Shown: positions 1-8,227, numbered from the stretch's first letter. The stretch is 27,676 bases of DNA from Candidatus Thorarchaeota archaeon (GCA_016840385.1 JAEOSL010000040.1:1-27676), one strand, 5' to 3'. Numbers and translations: made by a program. The notes: generated by a model not told the origin, from the letters alone.

Positions 1-1
1 A

Positions 2-91
2 TTCCACAGTTCACACATGACTAATCTTCTAGTCACCCTGTTTGCACTTCTTGGGCTCGTCATTTTCTATGTCGATTTAGCAATAATATAG
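2..91 (+). CDS. C-terminal end of an unknown membrane protein, or a small membrane peptide (partial)
   Basis: An open frame runs in from the window edge and stops with TAG at 89-91. From the ATG at 17 it would encode a peptide of 24 residues that is almost one transmembrane helix (MTNLLVTLFALLGLVIFYVD). No ribosome binding site precedes that ATG, so the stretch is more likely the last membrane helix of a gene that begins outside the window. Its stop codon overlaps the AGGAG ribosome binding site of the DsrE-like gene at 106, so the two are probably co-transcribed and translationally coupled. Function unknown. Confidence 0.4.
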   Translation, partial: FHSSHMTNLLVTLFALLGLVIFYVDLAII

Positions 92-105
92 GAGATTAAA
101 ATAAA

Positions 106-468
106 ATGGCTAGTCTATATATCGTAGCTCAATGGGGACCGGAAGCAGCCGAACGTTGCTTTGGTCCATTCGTAACCGGGACAACCGCACAGGCAATCGA
201 TGTTGATGTCACAATCTTCACCATGATGGACGCAGTCCTACTCCTGAAGAAGGGAATGGCTGAGAAGGTGTCAGCTCCAGGGTTCCCACCCCTGCCAGAT
301 CTTATTGATTCCTTCCTCGAAGCTGGTGGCACACTTCATGTCTGCTCTAACTCCGCTGAATTCCGGGGAATTAAGAAAGAAGATCTTAGAGATCAGAGAA
401 TCGAGATTGCAGGCGCCGCCACTATGGTGGACGATGTCCTCAAGCACGATGCTTCAATGACCTTCTAA
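106..468 (+). CDS. DsrE/DsrF-like sulfur-relay family protein
   Basis: A protein of 120 residues with the DsrE-like fold: an initial beta strand (LYIVAQWGPE), alternating helices and strands, and a conserved-position cysteine, C80, in LHVCSNSAEFRGI near the end of a strand. In DsrE/TusD and DsrE2 proteins the equivalent Cys carries persulfide in sulfur transfer, so a cytosolic sulfur-carrier role is likely, though partner and substrate are not visible here. The start is well supported: AGGAG at 90-94 lies 11 nt before the ATG. The gene is followed by a hairpin plus T-run at 481-514. The converging downstream gene is a kinase with a thioredoxin-like domain, which makes a redox/sulfur theme attractive but unproven. 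The family call is good; the exact subfamily is not decided. Confidence 0.75.
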   Translation: MASLYIVAQWGPEAAERCFGPFVTGTTAQAIDVDVTIFTMMDAVLLLKKGMAEKVSAPGFPPLPDLIDSFLEAGGTLHVCSNSAEFRGIKKEDLRDQRIEIAGAATMVDDVLKHDASMTF

Positions 469-480
469 GGAAAACAATAT

Positions 481-514
481 TGAGGGGAATTCCCCCTCAT
501 TCTTCTCTTTTTTT
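481..514 (+). terminator. Hairpin plus T-run terminator after the DsrE-like gene
   Basis: A perfect 7-bp stem TGAGGGG (481-487) / CCCCTCA (493-499) with a 5-nt loop is followed by a pyrimidine run ending in seven Ts (500-514). This looks like a bacterial-type intrinsic terminator. In archaea the T-run alone can terminate. It lies in the 50-bp gap between two converging genes and is the only converging junction in the window with such a structure. Confidence 0.75.
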
Positions 515-518
515 ACAA

Positions 519-2306
519 CTAGTAGTTCTTGAGGAAATCAGGATAACAAGCCTTCATTGCCAAATTCAAAACTGCAATGCGAATTGATTCATCCGATATA
601 AAGCCAGTCAGCTCTGTGTCGCAAATCTTGATGTATGGTAGCATAGGTAATTGCGATCTATCAATTTCCACTGAAGGGTCATCCACATTGATTGATTCGA
701 CAATCGAAACAGGGACACCAAGTTCGTTCAGAACTGCTAGTAGTGCGTCCATTGCAGGATCACAGAAAACACATTGATTGGATTTATAGAAAGTTATACA
801 GGTATTCCTTCCGCAATGTAGCTCTGTGGTTTCAACCCATTGAGGAAGCATGATAACGAATTTTGCTCCTTGAGTATGGTCACCTGCACTCCTATCTTCA
901 ACCTTGATTCTACCACCAAGACTTCGTACAATCTGGTCAACTAGTGTAAGACCAAGTCCCCGACCTACAATTTGTTCATCTGGACTCCCAGTCCTTCGAA
1001 AAATGAATTCTTTAGTTGCGTTAGGTACGCCTGGACCTTTATCAAGAATTTCTAACCGAACCATCTTGAGATTATCTACATGTTCTGCATTAATCTCAAT
1101 CGCCACATCTTCACTTTCATCATAGGACATTGCATTGTGAAGGATATTGAAGCAGACCTGATGGAGATATTCATGCCCCGCTACTAGATACTCGCCCTTC
1201 TTGACGTTCGTTGTAAGTGATAGTTTCTTCCATGGAAAATCTTGTTCCACAGCAAACTTTGCAATCTGGATATAATCGTGCAAGTCAACCTCTTCGACAA
1301 GAGGAGGAGATTCTTGCAGTCGAAGCAGAGCGCGCATATTTGCTGTCATTCTTCCAGAGCGTCTGATATGCCAACTTGATTCCTGCATCATTGATTTTAC
1401 TCTTTCAGGTACCGTATCAATATTTTCTACGAGACCTATTGAGAAAAGTAAACTCTGATTGATGTTGTTTAGATCATGTGTCATTACTTCAAGGTAAAGG
1501 TTAGCACGATCCCTTTCACTGTTCTCACGCATCTCAGCGTTCTTTCTTCTGTCAATATCCGTAGCTATGAGTGCAATTGTCGAGGATTTGTCAGGATATT
1601 CCAGCAGATTAGCTCGCACACTTACCCAGATTGGACGGCCATCATCCTTCTGGAATTGCATTTCAAAATCTTCAAGACTCTTACCTTGAGCAACTTCAGA
1701 TACAACTTGTCTAACAATCTCGCTTTTGCTATCACCAAATATGAATGTAGCAAGATTACGTCGGAGAATATTGTCCTCACTGTAACCGAGAAGCCGTTCT
1801 GCAGCTTTATTGATTTGTAAAATATTCCCACTCATACTAACTGTGAAGTATGCTATCGGTGAAGAGTCAAACAGTGTTCTGTATCTACTCTCTGAGAGAT
1901 CTATTGCTTCCTCAAGTTCAATTTGTGATGTGATGTCTCTCACTATACCTAAGGTTGCAGGCAATCCCCCAAAAACAAAATATGATGTACTAATTTCTAC
2001 ATTAATGATAGATGCATTCTTCATTAAAAGGCATGCACGGAAACTAGGATTTTGCAAATCACCCCAGTGAAGACCTTCCTGTCCTTCCTCGTAGAAATGA
2101 GCAGTGGTTGTATCCAGAATAGCATCTACTGGTGCGCCTAGTAAATCATCTGCATTATCATAACCTAACATAAGAAGGAGTGCGGGATTGACCAGAGCAA
2201 GCATGTTCTCCTGAATGACCATGATACCATCATTTGCCATCATAATCATGTCTTGAAATCGATTATGTTCATCTGGTTCATGTGTTGTCTTTCGCTGGTC
2301 TTGCAA
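519..2306 (-). CDS. PAS-PAS histidine kinase with C-terminal thioredoxin/glutaredoxin-like domain
   Basis: 595 residues, soluble, with no membrane helix. Order: PAS 1 (about 15-130), PAS 2 (about 138-258), DHp helix with phospho-acceptor H277 in YLEVMTHDLNN, ATPase domain with N-box N387/N391 (FNILHNAM), G1 box D422xGxG and G2 box GRGLGL at about 448-453. After residue 500 comes an extra domain: strand TCITFYKSN, then C512-V-F-C515, a helix, INVDDP, a cis-Pro-like LPMLPYIKI and a final helix. That is the order of a thioredoxin/glutaredoxin fold. All kinase motifs are present, so it should autophosphorylate; the CxxC domain suggests redox input or output (inference). The start is a TTG after AGGCGG, which is a weak site. 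A paralogue lies at 21316-23049. No response regulator is adjacent. Confidence 0.88.
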   Translation of the reverse strand: MQDQRKTTHEPDEHNRFQDMIMMANDGIMVIQENMLALVNPALLLMLGYDNADDLLGAPVDAILDTTTAHFYEEGQEGLHWGDLQNPSFRACLLMKNASIINVEISTSYFVFGGLPATLGIVRDITSQIELEEAIDLSESRYRTLFDSSPIAYFTVSMSGNILQINKAAERLLGYSEDNILRRNLATFIFGDSKSEIVRQVVSEVAQGKSLEDFEMQFQKDDGRPIWVSVRANLLEYPDKSSTIALIATDIDRRKNAEMRENSERDRANLYLEVMTHDLNNINQSLLFSIGLVENIDTVPERVKSMMQESSWHIRRSGRMTANMRALLRLQESPPLVEEVDLHDYIQIAKFAVEQDFPWKKLSLTTNVKKGEYLVAGHEYLHQVCFNILHNAMSYDESEDVAIEINAEHVDNLKMVRLEILDKGPGVPNATKEFIFRRTGSPDEQIVGRGLGLTLVDQIVRSLGGRIKVEDRSAGDHTQGAKFVIMLPQWVETTELHCGRNTCITFYKSNQCVFCDPAMDALLAVLNELGVPVSIVESINVDDPSVEIDRSQLPMLPYIKICDTELTGFISDESIRIAVLNLAMKACYPDFLKNY

Positions 2307-2317
2307 GGCTCTCGCCG

Positions 2318-2334
2318 CCTAGAGTGTCCTAGAG
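2318..2334. repeat. Short direct repeat upstream of the kinase-thioredoxin gene
   Basis: CCTAGAG occurs twice (2318-2324 and 2328-2334), one helical turn apart, just upstream of the reverse-strand kinase start at 2306. It could be a regulator site or a chance repeat. The rest of the 210-bp divergent gap (2307-2516) holds the ArsR promoter and no gene. Confidence 0.3.
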
Positions 2335-2460
2335 TTTTTTCTCTTGTGCACTCTGCGTTCCCGGGGGATAATAGAATGTCCTGTCTTACCTAGATAATAC
2401 TTGTCTGTGTGAAATGAACAGATACTCTCTGTGTCCAAGCAATCTCCGTAAGCACAATCC

Positions 2461-2507
2461 TTTTATGAATCCCAGAAAACATTCAAACAGTCGTACGAAC
2501 GTTTGAA
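2461..2507 (+). promoter_or_regulatory. Promoter and palindromic operator of the ArsR / metal ATPase operon
   Basis: A TATA-like TTTTATGAA lies at 2461-2469. About 25 nt downstream sits an inverted repeat TTCAAAC (2482-2488) / GTTTGAA (2501-2507) around a 12-nt spacer containing the self-complementary CGTACG. The expected transcript start (about 2489) falls inside the palindrome, so a bound ArsR dimer would block initiation. Size and symmetry fit ArsR/SmtB-family operators, which are often TTCAA-type palindromes. The ATG follows at 2517. Confidence 0.7.
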
Positions 2508-2516
2508 CGTTATGAG

Positions 2517-2852
2517 ATGGACACCATGGCTGCACAAACTTCTCAACCCAGAAGCAAGGTGAAGTTCAAGAAGAATGAATTATCGGATATTGTAACGATG
2601 TTCAAGGCTCTTGGAGATACATCTAGAGTAAAGATCATCGCATTGCTAACAAGAGAAGCCAATCTCTGTGTGTCAGATATTGCTCAAAAATTGGATATGT
2701 CAATTAGCAGAGTAAGTCACCATCTCAAATTGTTAGAACATCTTGGTTTTGTTACGCATCGCCAAGAAGGAAAACAAGTCTATCATCGAATAGAAGACGA
2801 TTGTATAATCGATATAATGGCGAGGGCGCAAGAGCATGTCAGAGGAAAGTGA
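2517..2852 (+). CDS. ArsR/SmtB-family metal-responsive repressor
   Basis: 111 residues with the winged-helix pattern of the ArsR family: FKALGDTSRVKIIALL, recognition helix SISRVSHHLKLLE and wing THRQEGKQVYHRI. The CadC-type alpha-3 metal site ELCVCD appears here as NLCVSD, keeping C51 but not the second Cys. At the C terminus D94-x-C96 and H107 fall at the spacing of the SmtB alpha-5 ligands D104/H106/H117, with Cys in place of the first His and no residue matching E120. It therefore probably senses Zn, Cd or a similar soft metal through a variant alpha-5 site (inference). It overlaps the metal ATPase gene by 17 nt, and a palindrome lies over its promoter, so autoregulation and derepression by metal are the likely logic. 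M1 (2517) or M4 could be the start. Confidence 0.88.
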   Translation: MDTMAAQTSQPRSKVKFKKNELSDIVTMFKALGDTSRVKIIALLTREANLCVSDIAQKLDMSISRVSHHLKLLEHLGFVTHRQEGKQVYHRIEDDCIIDIMARAQEHVRGK

Positions 2853-4746
2853 AATTGTTTGCACCTCATGTGGTGTACCATCCGTTATTCAAGATGAATC
2901 CACAGTACGACTCAAGCTTGCAATAGGGATATTCTCTGGAGTTATGCTGGTATTGGGCATAGTTTTAGAATTATTACATGCAGGATTGATTCCAGTCTAT
3001 ATTGTATTCCTCTCATCAGCTTTGTCTGCTGGAAGATATGTTATCCCCATGGGAGTAAGAGGTATTGCCAAGCGCAGACTGGATCAACACTTCCTCATGG
3101 CTGCAGCCTCAATTGGGGCAATGATAATCGGAGCACCTGCAGAGGGTGCAGCAGTAATGTTTCTCTTCTACATCTCCATCCTACTTGAAGAGAGAGCTGA
3201 AGATAGGATCAGAAAAGAAATTCAGACACTTGTTGAGTTGGAACCCCCTACAGTTATAGTAAAGATTGATGGGGCTGAAGCTTGCATTGCACCGACAGAT
3301 GTCAAAGCTGGCGATATTCTCATCATCAGGCCGGGAACTAAAATCGGTCTCGACGGAATTATCATTACTGGGGCAACCACAGTTGATCAGGCACCAATCA
3401 CAGGGGAATCACTACCTGTGCCAAAATCAGCTGGAGACCAAGTCTTTGCGGGAACACTCAACTACGAAGGATACATAGAAGTTGAAGTAACATCAGAATC
3501 GAATGAAACAGTCCTTTCGAAAATTATCAAACTGGTTGAAGAGTCGAGAAGTAAACGCGCACCAACTGAACGAGCAATAACACGGTTCTCAAGAGTATAT
3601 ACTCCAATTGTATTCACTGCGTCAATTCTCGTTGGATTTGTTTCACTATTACTTAACATGACGATAATTGAAGCTTCATACCGAGCTCTGACACTTCTTG
3701 TTGTAAGTTGTCCATGTGCGTTTGCAGTATCAATTCCCGTTACAATGGTGTCTGCTATTGCAGGCTCAGCTCGGACTGGCGTACTTGTGAAAGGAGCAGT
3801 TCATATTGAGAAAGCAAGCAAAACAGAGATTGTTGCTTTTGATAAAACAGGAACTTTGACACAAGGAGTTCTTTCTGTCAAAGAAGTCTGTCTTCACAAT
3901 AATCACACTCGCAGTGAGATCCTATCTGTTGCGGCTTCGTTAGAAACTATGTCAGAGCATCCAATTGGAAGAGCATTAGTTGCTGCTTCTGATGAAGAGG
4001 AACTTCAAATATACACACCATCTGAATTCACAGCAGTTCCTGGTAGAGGTGTAACTGGTCAGATTGATGAAATAGAGTATCTCGTTGGAAATCGTAGGTT
4101 ATTAGCAGAACATGAGGTTCCACTTGAATCAACATCAGGGCACAGCTGTGGAGCAGGAACGATGGTTTATGTTGCTCAAAGCAATGAGCACTTTGGAACC
4201 ATCATTCTATCAGATACTCTAAGAGAGAAAACTGCGCTAGCAATTTCTAATCTCAAGAAGATGGGAATTAGAACAGTGATGCTTACTGGGGATAGTGAAA
4301 ATGTTGCCAGAGAGATTGCTGAAGAAATTGGAATCGATGAATATAGAGCAGAATTACTTCCTCATGAGAAATTAGAAGTTGTACAAGAATTGAAAGAATC
4401 GGGGGTTACTCTCTTTGTAGGAGATGGTGTGAATGATACGCCAGCTCTTGCTGAAGCTGACGTTGGCATTTCAATGGGTGCGGCTGCAACTGATGCCGCA
4501 CTTGAGTCTTCAGACATTGCTTTAATGCAACAAGATTTGACAAAGGTTCCTGAACTCATACTGAAAGCAAGGAAAACAATGAGTGTTGTTCGTCAGAATG
4601 TGGCTGCCTCATTGATAGTGAAAGCAGTTACTGGTGTCCTAGCAGGACTTGGATTCTTGACATTATGGATGGCAATAGGAATCGGAGATATGGGGCTTAC
4701 TTTTGCGGTGATTGCAAATGCACTAAGGCTAGCTCGTAAGATGTAA
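2836..4746 (+). CDS. P1B-type heavy-metal ATPase, Zn/Cd/Pb exporter class
   Basis: 636 residues. It shows the actuator motif TGES (189-192), the membrane metal site C292-P-C294, phosphorylation site D336-KTGT, the P1B signature SEHP (373-376), hinge GDGVNDTPA and a last membrane segment IGDMGLTFAVIANALRL. That Asp/Gly-containing final helix is typical of ZntA/CadA (P1B-2) pumps, so Zn(II), Cd(II) or Pb(II) export from the cytosol is expected, not Cu. There is no N-terminal HMA domain: only about 25 residues with one C9-x-x-C12 precede the first helix. The gene starts inside the end of the ArsR gene, giving tight translational coupling and metal-dependent expression. It stops 3 nt from the converging ABC permease gene. 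Confidence 0.93.
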   Translation: MSEESEIVCTSCGVPSVIQDESTVRLKLAIGIFSGVMLVLGIVLELLHAGLIPVYIVFLSSALSAGRYVIPMGVRGIAKRRLDQHFLMAAASIGAMIIGAPAEGAAVMFLFYISILLEERAEDRIRKEIQTLVELEPPTVIVKIDGAEACIAPTDVKAGDILIIRPGTKIGLDGIIITGATTVDQAPITGESLPVPKSAGDQVFAGTLNYEGYIEVEVTSESNETVLSKIIKLVEESRSKRAPTERAITRFSRVYTPIVFTASILVGFVSLLLNMTIIEASYRALTLLVVSCPCAFAVSIPVTMVSAIAGSARTGVLVKGAVHIEKASKTEIVAFDKTGTLTQGVLSVKEVCLHNNHTRSEILSVAASLETMSEHPIGRALVAASDEEELQIYTPSEFTAVPGRGVTGQIDEIEYLVGNRRLLAEHEVPLESTSGHSCGAGTMVYVAQSNEHFGTIILSDTLREKTALAISNLKKMGIRTVMLTGDSENVAREIAEEIGIDEYRAELLPHEKLEVVQELKESGVTLFVGDGVNDTPALAEADVGISMGAAATDAALESSDIALMQQDLTKVPELILKARKTMSVVRQNVAASLIVKAVTGVLAGLGFLTLWMAIGIGDMGLTFAVIANALRLARKM

Positions 4747-4749
4747 AGG

Positions 4750-6333
4750 CTATTTGTAAGCGTTAAGAGCACGAACTGCAGCTGCTAGAAATAGTAGTGT
4801 GAGTCCAAGGCAATAAGCAGGCAATACAACAAGAACCAATACACTGTCTGCAAACATTGCAACAATCAAGATCATCGAAGCTCCGAGAGAGAGATTGATT
4901 ATTGGATATGAAAATGCGAGAGGTACAGGGAGCGTTTTCGGATCATTTGTCATCACAGGTACATATGCTCCAATTGCTACTCCTGTTGCGGTGAATAATA
5001 TCACCAGAGGTGCAGCTAAAGTAATCAGTGCAAGGTAGCCTTCTATCCGCATAATGTAAATGAGAAAACCGCACGCAGGAATGGCGGCTATGCCAACCTC
5101 TACAAAACTTAGTAAGAATTTTGCGAATACGATATCTGTCGATCTGAATGGACTTGCTTTCAATAAATAGACATTATCTTTTTCATCAACAAAACTCAGC
5201 ATGGAAGTGACACTGGACATCTGAATCAAAAGAATCAACATGAGCGCAAATGCGGGGACTACAGCAAATGCAAGATTCGGTGGAACAGTTAGCGGTCTAA
5301 ACCAAGTTGGACTAAATAGATTGAGGTAAAGAACGAAAATGGTTCCGACGACTGCATAAACGTACTTCCAAATTTGATAGGGGGAACGCAATCGACTCCA
5401 GAAATCTTTGAGCATTATCCAGATTGTGGGATCATTAAACCTTGAATTGGAGAAATCTATATCTCCCCGGATTACCTTACTGAATCGTCCCTCGATTTCT
5501 TCACTCCCTTTTGAAGCAGAGAAGACTTCATAGTACTCGTATCCACAGATGCTGGCTGTAAGAAGTAGACTGATTGTAAACATCATAATCTGAAGACCGA
5601 CACCAAGGATGAATGGGACATTCAATGAAAAAATCCCAGTCATTTCAGTAATCACTAAACTTAGTGCGTTGGATGGAAATACAAAGGCTGCCGTGAATGT
5701 TGATGTAAATGATGGAAAAGCAGGGATTATCATTACTAATCCAAGTAGAACAACAACAAGGTACCTGAGGGGACTCTTGTATTTTCCTTCAAGGTAAATT
5801 CGAATATACGAACTAAATGCCCCAAGAAGATAATTGGTTTCGAAGAATACAACCACACACAATAGAATAAAGACAATTGAGAAGAACACAATATTAGCGG
5901 ATGATAGCAAAGGGAGGATAGCCAAGAGGCCAATGAACACAAATGACATCTTTCGGACAAACCGTCTTGTGTATCGACTCAGAAAAATCTGATGCGGTTT
6001 TACCGGTGCGGGGAGTAATAGATTTTCATCTTCTGATGTTATGACTGAAGCTGGACCAAGGCCAAAATATCCTGTGACAACAGACGATGCACTAAGAACA
6101 GCAAAAGCTCCGAACAACATCCCACGGTCAATAGTATCTTCAAGCATTACTCCGATTTGCGACATCATAGGTGCAAATGAAACAAGAGCAGAAATCACAA
6201 GACTAACGAAGAAGACCCCAGCCAAAGTTACACCATAGAAGAGAAGCATTGAGGGAATTGTAATTGCTTGTTTGAACTGGTTGAACAACATCCGTATCTC
6301 GTTGCGAATGAGACGGTATGTTGTGGGGTTCAT
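4750..6333 (-). CDS. ABC-2 type transporter, membrane subunit
   Basis: About 527 residues, highly hydrophobic, with roughly 12 predicted membrane spans in two six-span blocks separated by a polar cytosolic stretch (near EEIEGRFSKVIRGDIDFSNS). This fits an ABC-2 type exporter permease of doubled form. It follows directly after the ATPase gene, whose TAG ends at 6343. A GTG at 6340-6342 could be read as the start, but it is part of the ribosome binding site GGTG (6340-6343). The ATG at 6331-6333, six nt further on, gives MNPTTYRLIRNEIRML and is preferred. The substrate cannot be told from sequence. Confidence 0.85.
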   Translation of the reverse strand: MNPTTYRLIRNEIRMLFNQFKQAITIPSMLLFYGVTLAGVFFVSLVISALVSFAPMMSQIGVMLEDTIDRGMLFGAFAVLSASSVVTGYFGLGPASVITSEDENLLLPAPVKPHQIFLSRYTRRFVRKMSFVFIGLLAILPLLSSANIVFFSIVFILLCVVVFFETNYLLGAFSSYIRIYLEGKYKSPLRYLVVVLLGLVMIIPAFPSFTSTFTAAFVFPSNALSLVITEMTGIFSLNVPFILGVGLQIMMFTISLLLTASICGYEYYEVFSASKGSEEIEGRFSKVIRGDIDFSNSRFNDPTIWIMLKDFWSRLRSPYQIWKYVYAVVGTIFVLYLNLFSPTWFRPLTVPPNLAFAVVPAFALMLILLIQMSSVTSMLSFVDEKDNVYLLKASPFRSTDIVFAKFLLSFVEVGIAAIPACGFLIYIMRIEGYLALITLAAPLVILFTATGVAIGAYVPVMTNDPKTLPVPLAFSYPIINLSLGASMILIVAMFADSVLVLVVLPAYCLGLTLLFLAAAVRALNAYK

Positions 6334-6342
6334 TGTCTTCAC

Positions 6343-7278
6343 CTATTCGGGAATTCCGCCGGTGAGGCTAAGAAATACTTCTTCAAGATTACTAGCTTGT
6401 TTTTGAGATGCAAGTAATTCATCCAATGTTCCTCTGCCTACAACTGAACCCTCGTTCATGATAACAAATCGATCACACAAATCAGAAGCTACTTCCAAGA
6501 TATGGGTTGATATCAGAATTGCTGAACCTTCATCCCGAAGCTGTTTCAAATAGGCTTTCAGATTCCATGCTCCTCGAGGATCAAGTCCGTAGATCGGTTC
6601 ATCCAAAGCAAGTACGTATGGGGGGTCTCGAACAAAAATACCGACAAGTAGTGCCCGCTGCAAATTCCCTTTGGAGAGTGTGCCAACATAGGAATCAAGG
6701 AATTCATCCAGCTGGAACATGTCTACGAACTGTCGCATACGAATAAGAGCTGTATCGCTAGACACCTCATAGATACGTGCCATGAATGTGACATATTCAC
6801 GGACAGTGAGACTAGGGTAACAAGTAGGTTTCTCAGGAATGTAGCCAATTGAACTCTTTGCAAGAATAGGGTCAGATAACATATCGTGCCCATCAACTGC
6901 TACCGAACCAGAATTTGGTCTAATGATCCCAGTAAGAATTCGGAGCGTTGTTGTTTTGCCAGCTCCGTTCGGACCAACCAATCCTACAATTTCACCTGGA
7001 TTCACTTTCAGATTGAGCCCCCAAACAGCAACTTTCTTTCCGAATCGTTTGATTAGACTTTCAATTTCAATCGCAGGGGAATTCAGTACATCTTCCGGGA
7101 CATCACGTTTATTGCGGAGGTTGATTTCCTTCATGATCCTTTCAACTAGTGAGTCCCGTGCAATCTTTCGATCTAAGATTTGTAATTTTAATACTCTAGC
7201 TAATCGAAGAAGTTCGTTGCTTTTCATCTGCTCTACATTAGCTCTCTCAATCACGTGTTGAATCTCTCCAAATTTCAC
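6343..7278 (-). CDS. ABC transporter ATPase with N-terminal Rho-N/SAP-like extension
   Basis: 311 residues. The ABC domain begins near residue 70: Walker A GPNGAGKT (102-109), Q-loop region, signature LSKGN (201-205, a departure from LSGGQ seen in many ABC-2 ATPases), Walker B YVLALDEP (to about 228) and switch H259 in ISTHIL. The C-terminal LEEVFLSLTG is typical of ABC-2 exporters. The first 55 residues are extra: MKSNELLRLARVLKL...RDSLVERIMKEI resembles the helix-extension-helix of Rho-N/SAP-type nucleic-acid-binding domains (inference from pattern). The start is a GTG with no ribosome binding site. A TATA element centred near 7300 would put the transcript start at the start codon, so the mRNA may be leaderless. 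It drives the exporter subunit encoded right after it. Confidence 0.9.
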   Translation of the reverse strand: MKFGEIQHVIERANVEQMKSNELLRLARVLKLQILDRKIARDSLVERIMKEINLRNKRDVPEDVLNSPAIEIESLIKRFGKKVAVWGLNLKVNPGEIVGLVGPNGAGKTTTLRILTGIIRPNSGSVAVDGHDMLSDPILAKSSIGYIPEKPTCYPSLTVREYVTFMARIYEVSSDTALIRMRQFVDMFQLDEFLDSYVGTLSKGNLQRALLVGIFVRDPPYVLALDEPIYGLDPRGAWNLKAYLKQLRDEGSAILISTHILEVASDLCDRFVIMNEGSVVGRGTLDELLASQKQASNLEEVFLSLTGGIPE

Positions 7279-7289
7279 TACAGCAGTGA

Positions 7290-7310
7290 TTCTGAATTTA
7301 TATTTCAGAA
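7290..7310 (-). promoter_or_regulatory. Promoter of the ABC operon inside a perfect palindrome
   Basis: TTCTGAA (7290-7296) and TTCAGAA (7304-7310) form a perfect 7-bp inverted repeat around TTTATAT, which on the reverse strand reads as a good archaeal TATA box (AAATATAAA). The start codon at 7278 lies about 22-25 nt downstream, as expected for a leaderless transcript. A dimeric repressor bound here would cover the TATA box. Confidence 0.6.
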
Positions 7311-7342
7311 CATATAGGGTAATTGGTCAAAGTAGCGATGTA

Positions 7343-8065
7343 CTATATGAAATATTCGTCATCCAACGGACCCAAATCGAAGGGTATTTTCTTGACCAAT
7401 TCTAAATTCCAATCAACAACGTTTGTGAGAAGTGGGATAATCCGAACCCCCTGTTCATGAGCCTCACGAAGAGCATTCCCGAAATTTGGATCATTGCCAT
7501 CATGAGGTGAAAAGATATCCGCGTCAGGTCGTTGAATGACAAAGACCACAGCCGCATCATCTACGTCACCGGAAGTGAGAGCATGTGCCAAATGCTTCAT
7601 GTGTCTGGCTCCTCTCGTAGTTGGTGCATCAGGGAAGAGTACTCTTCTATTCACCACGAGTGTGCAAGACTTAACCTCGATGAATGTTCGATTATTCTCA
7701 CCCTCCAGTAGAAAGTCGAATCGCCCTCCATATGCTCGTGGTTCAGGAATTACATTAGAGTATTCAGTAAAATAAGGGAGTTGATGAGTTTTCAAAAGAT
7801 CCTTCATGAAACGATTTGGAAGGTTCGAATCAAGGGAGATGAGAACACCGTCATGGTGAACGCCAATCATATCAAAGGAGGTCTTTCTATGCGGAGCCGG
7901 ATTATCTCGAATGAAGACTTGCTTTCCAGGAATCATTAGTTCGTACATTCGACCAGGATTGGGAACAAAAGCTTCAATGATTTCTCCATCAATTTCAACA
8001 CGTGCTAAGAATCTGTTTGGGCGTTCTACGAATTTACCACTTCTAACACGTTTTGGGGATGACAC
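7343..8065 (-). CDS. sfsA: SfsA family nucleic-acid-binding protein / nuclease
   Basis: 240 residues with the SfsA pattern throughout: KFVERPNRFLARVEIDGEIIEAFVPNPGRM at the start (an OB-like DNA-binding domain), then DFLLEGENNRTFIEVKSCTLV and FPDAPTTRGARHMKHL in the nuclease-like half. The acidic residues and the E-V-K motif there resemble a PD-(D/E)xK active site. SfsA was named as a sugar fermentation stimulation protein in E. coli; later work on the family points to nuclease activity, and the role in archaea is unclear. The start is GTG, the length is normal, and the next gene upstream is divergent. It is separated from the ABC ATPase by 64 nt containing that gene's promoter. Confidence 0.88.
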   Translation of the reverse strand: MSSPKRVRSGKFVERPNRFLARVEIDGEIIEAFVPNPGRMYELMIPGKQVFIRDNPAPHRKTSFDMIGVHHDGVLISLDSNLPNRFMKDLLKTHQLPYFTEYSNVIPEPRAYGGRFDFLLEGENNRTFIEVKSCTLVVNRRVLFPDAPTTRGARHMKHLAHALTSGDVDDAAVVFVIQRPDADIFSPHDGNDPNFGNALREAHEQGVRIIPLLTNVVDWNLELVKKIPFDLGPLDDEYFI

Positions 8066-8227
8066 GATTTCTCACAACACCGATTTAGCATGAACTGCTA
8101 CTCCGCTAATAGAGGTTGACATCTAAACTTAGAGTGAGGTCCCTCGAACGAGAAAACCTAAATCATTCTAGTACTCTATTACAGGTAGATACTCTTGGAG
8201 GAGAATCTAGTAAGGTGTGAGAGAATA

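Noticed and set aside
2307..2516. Divergent gap searched for a tRNA or small RNA gene
   Set aside because: No cloverleaf, box or long stem was found; it holds the ArsR promoter/operator and a short direct repeat only.
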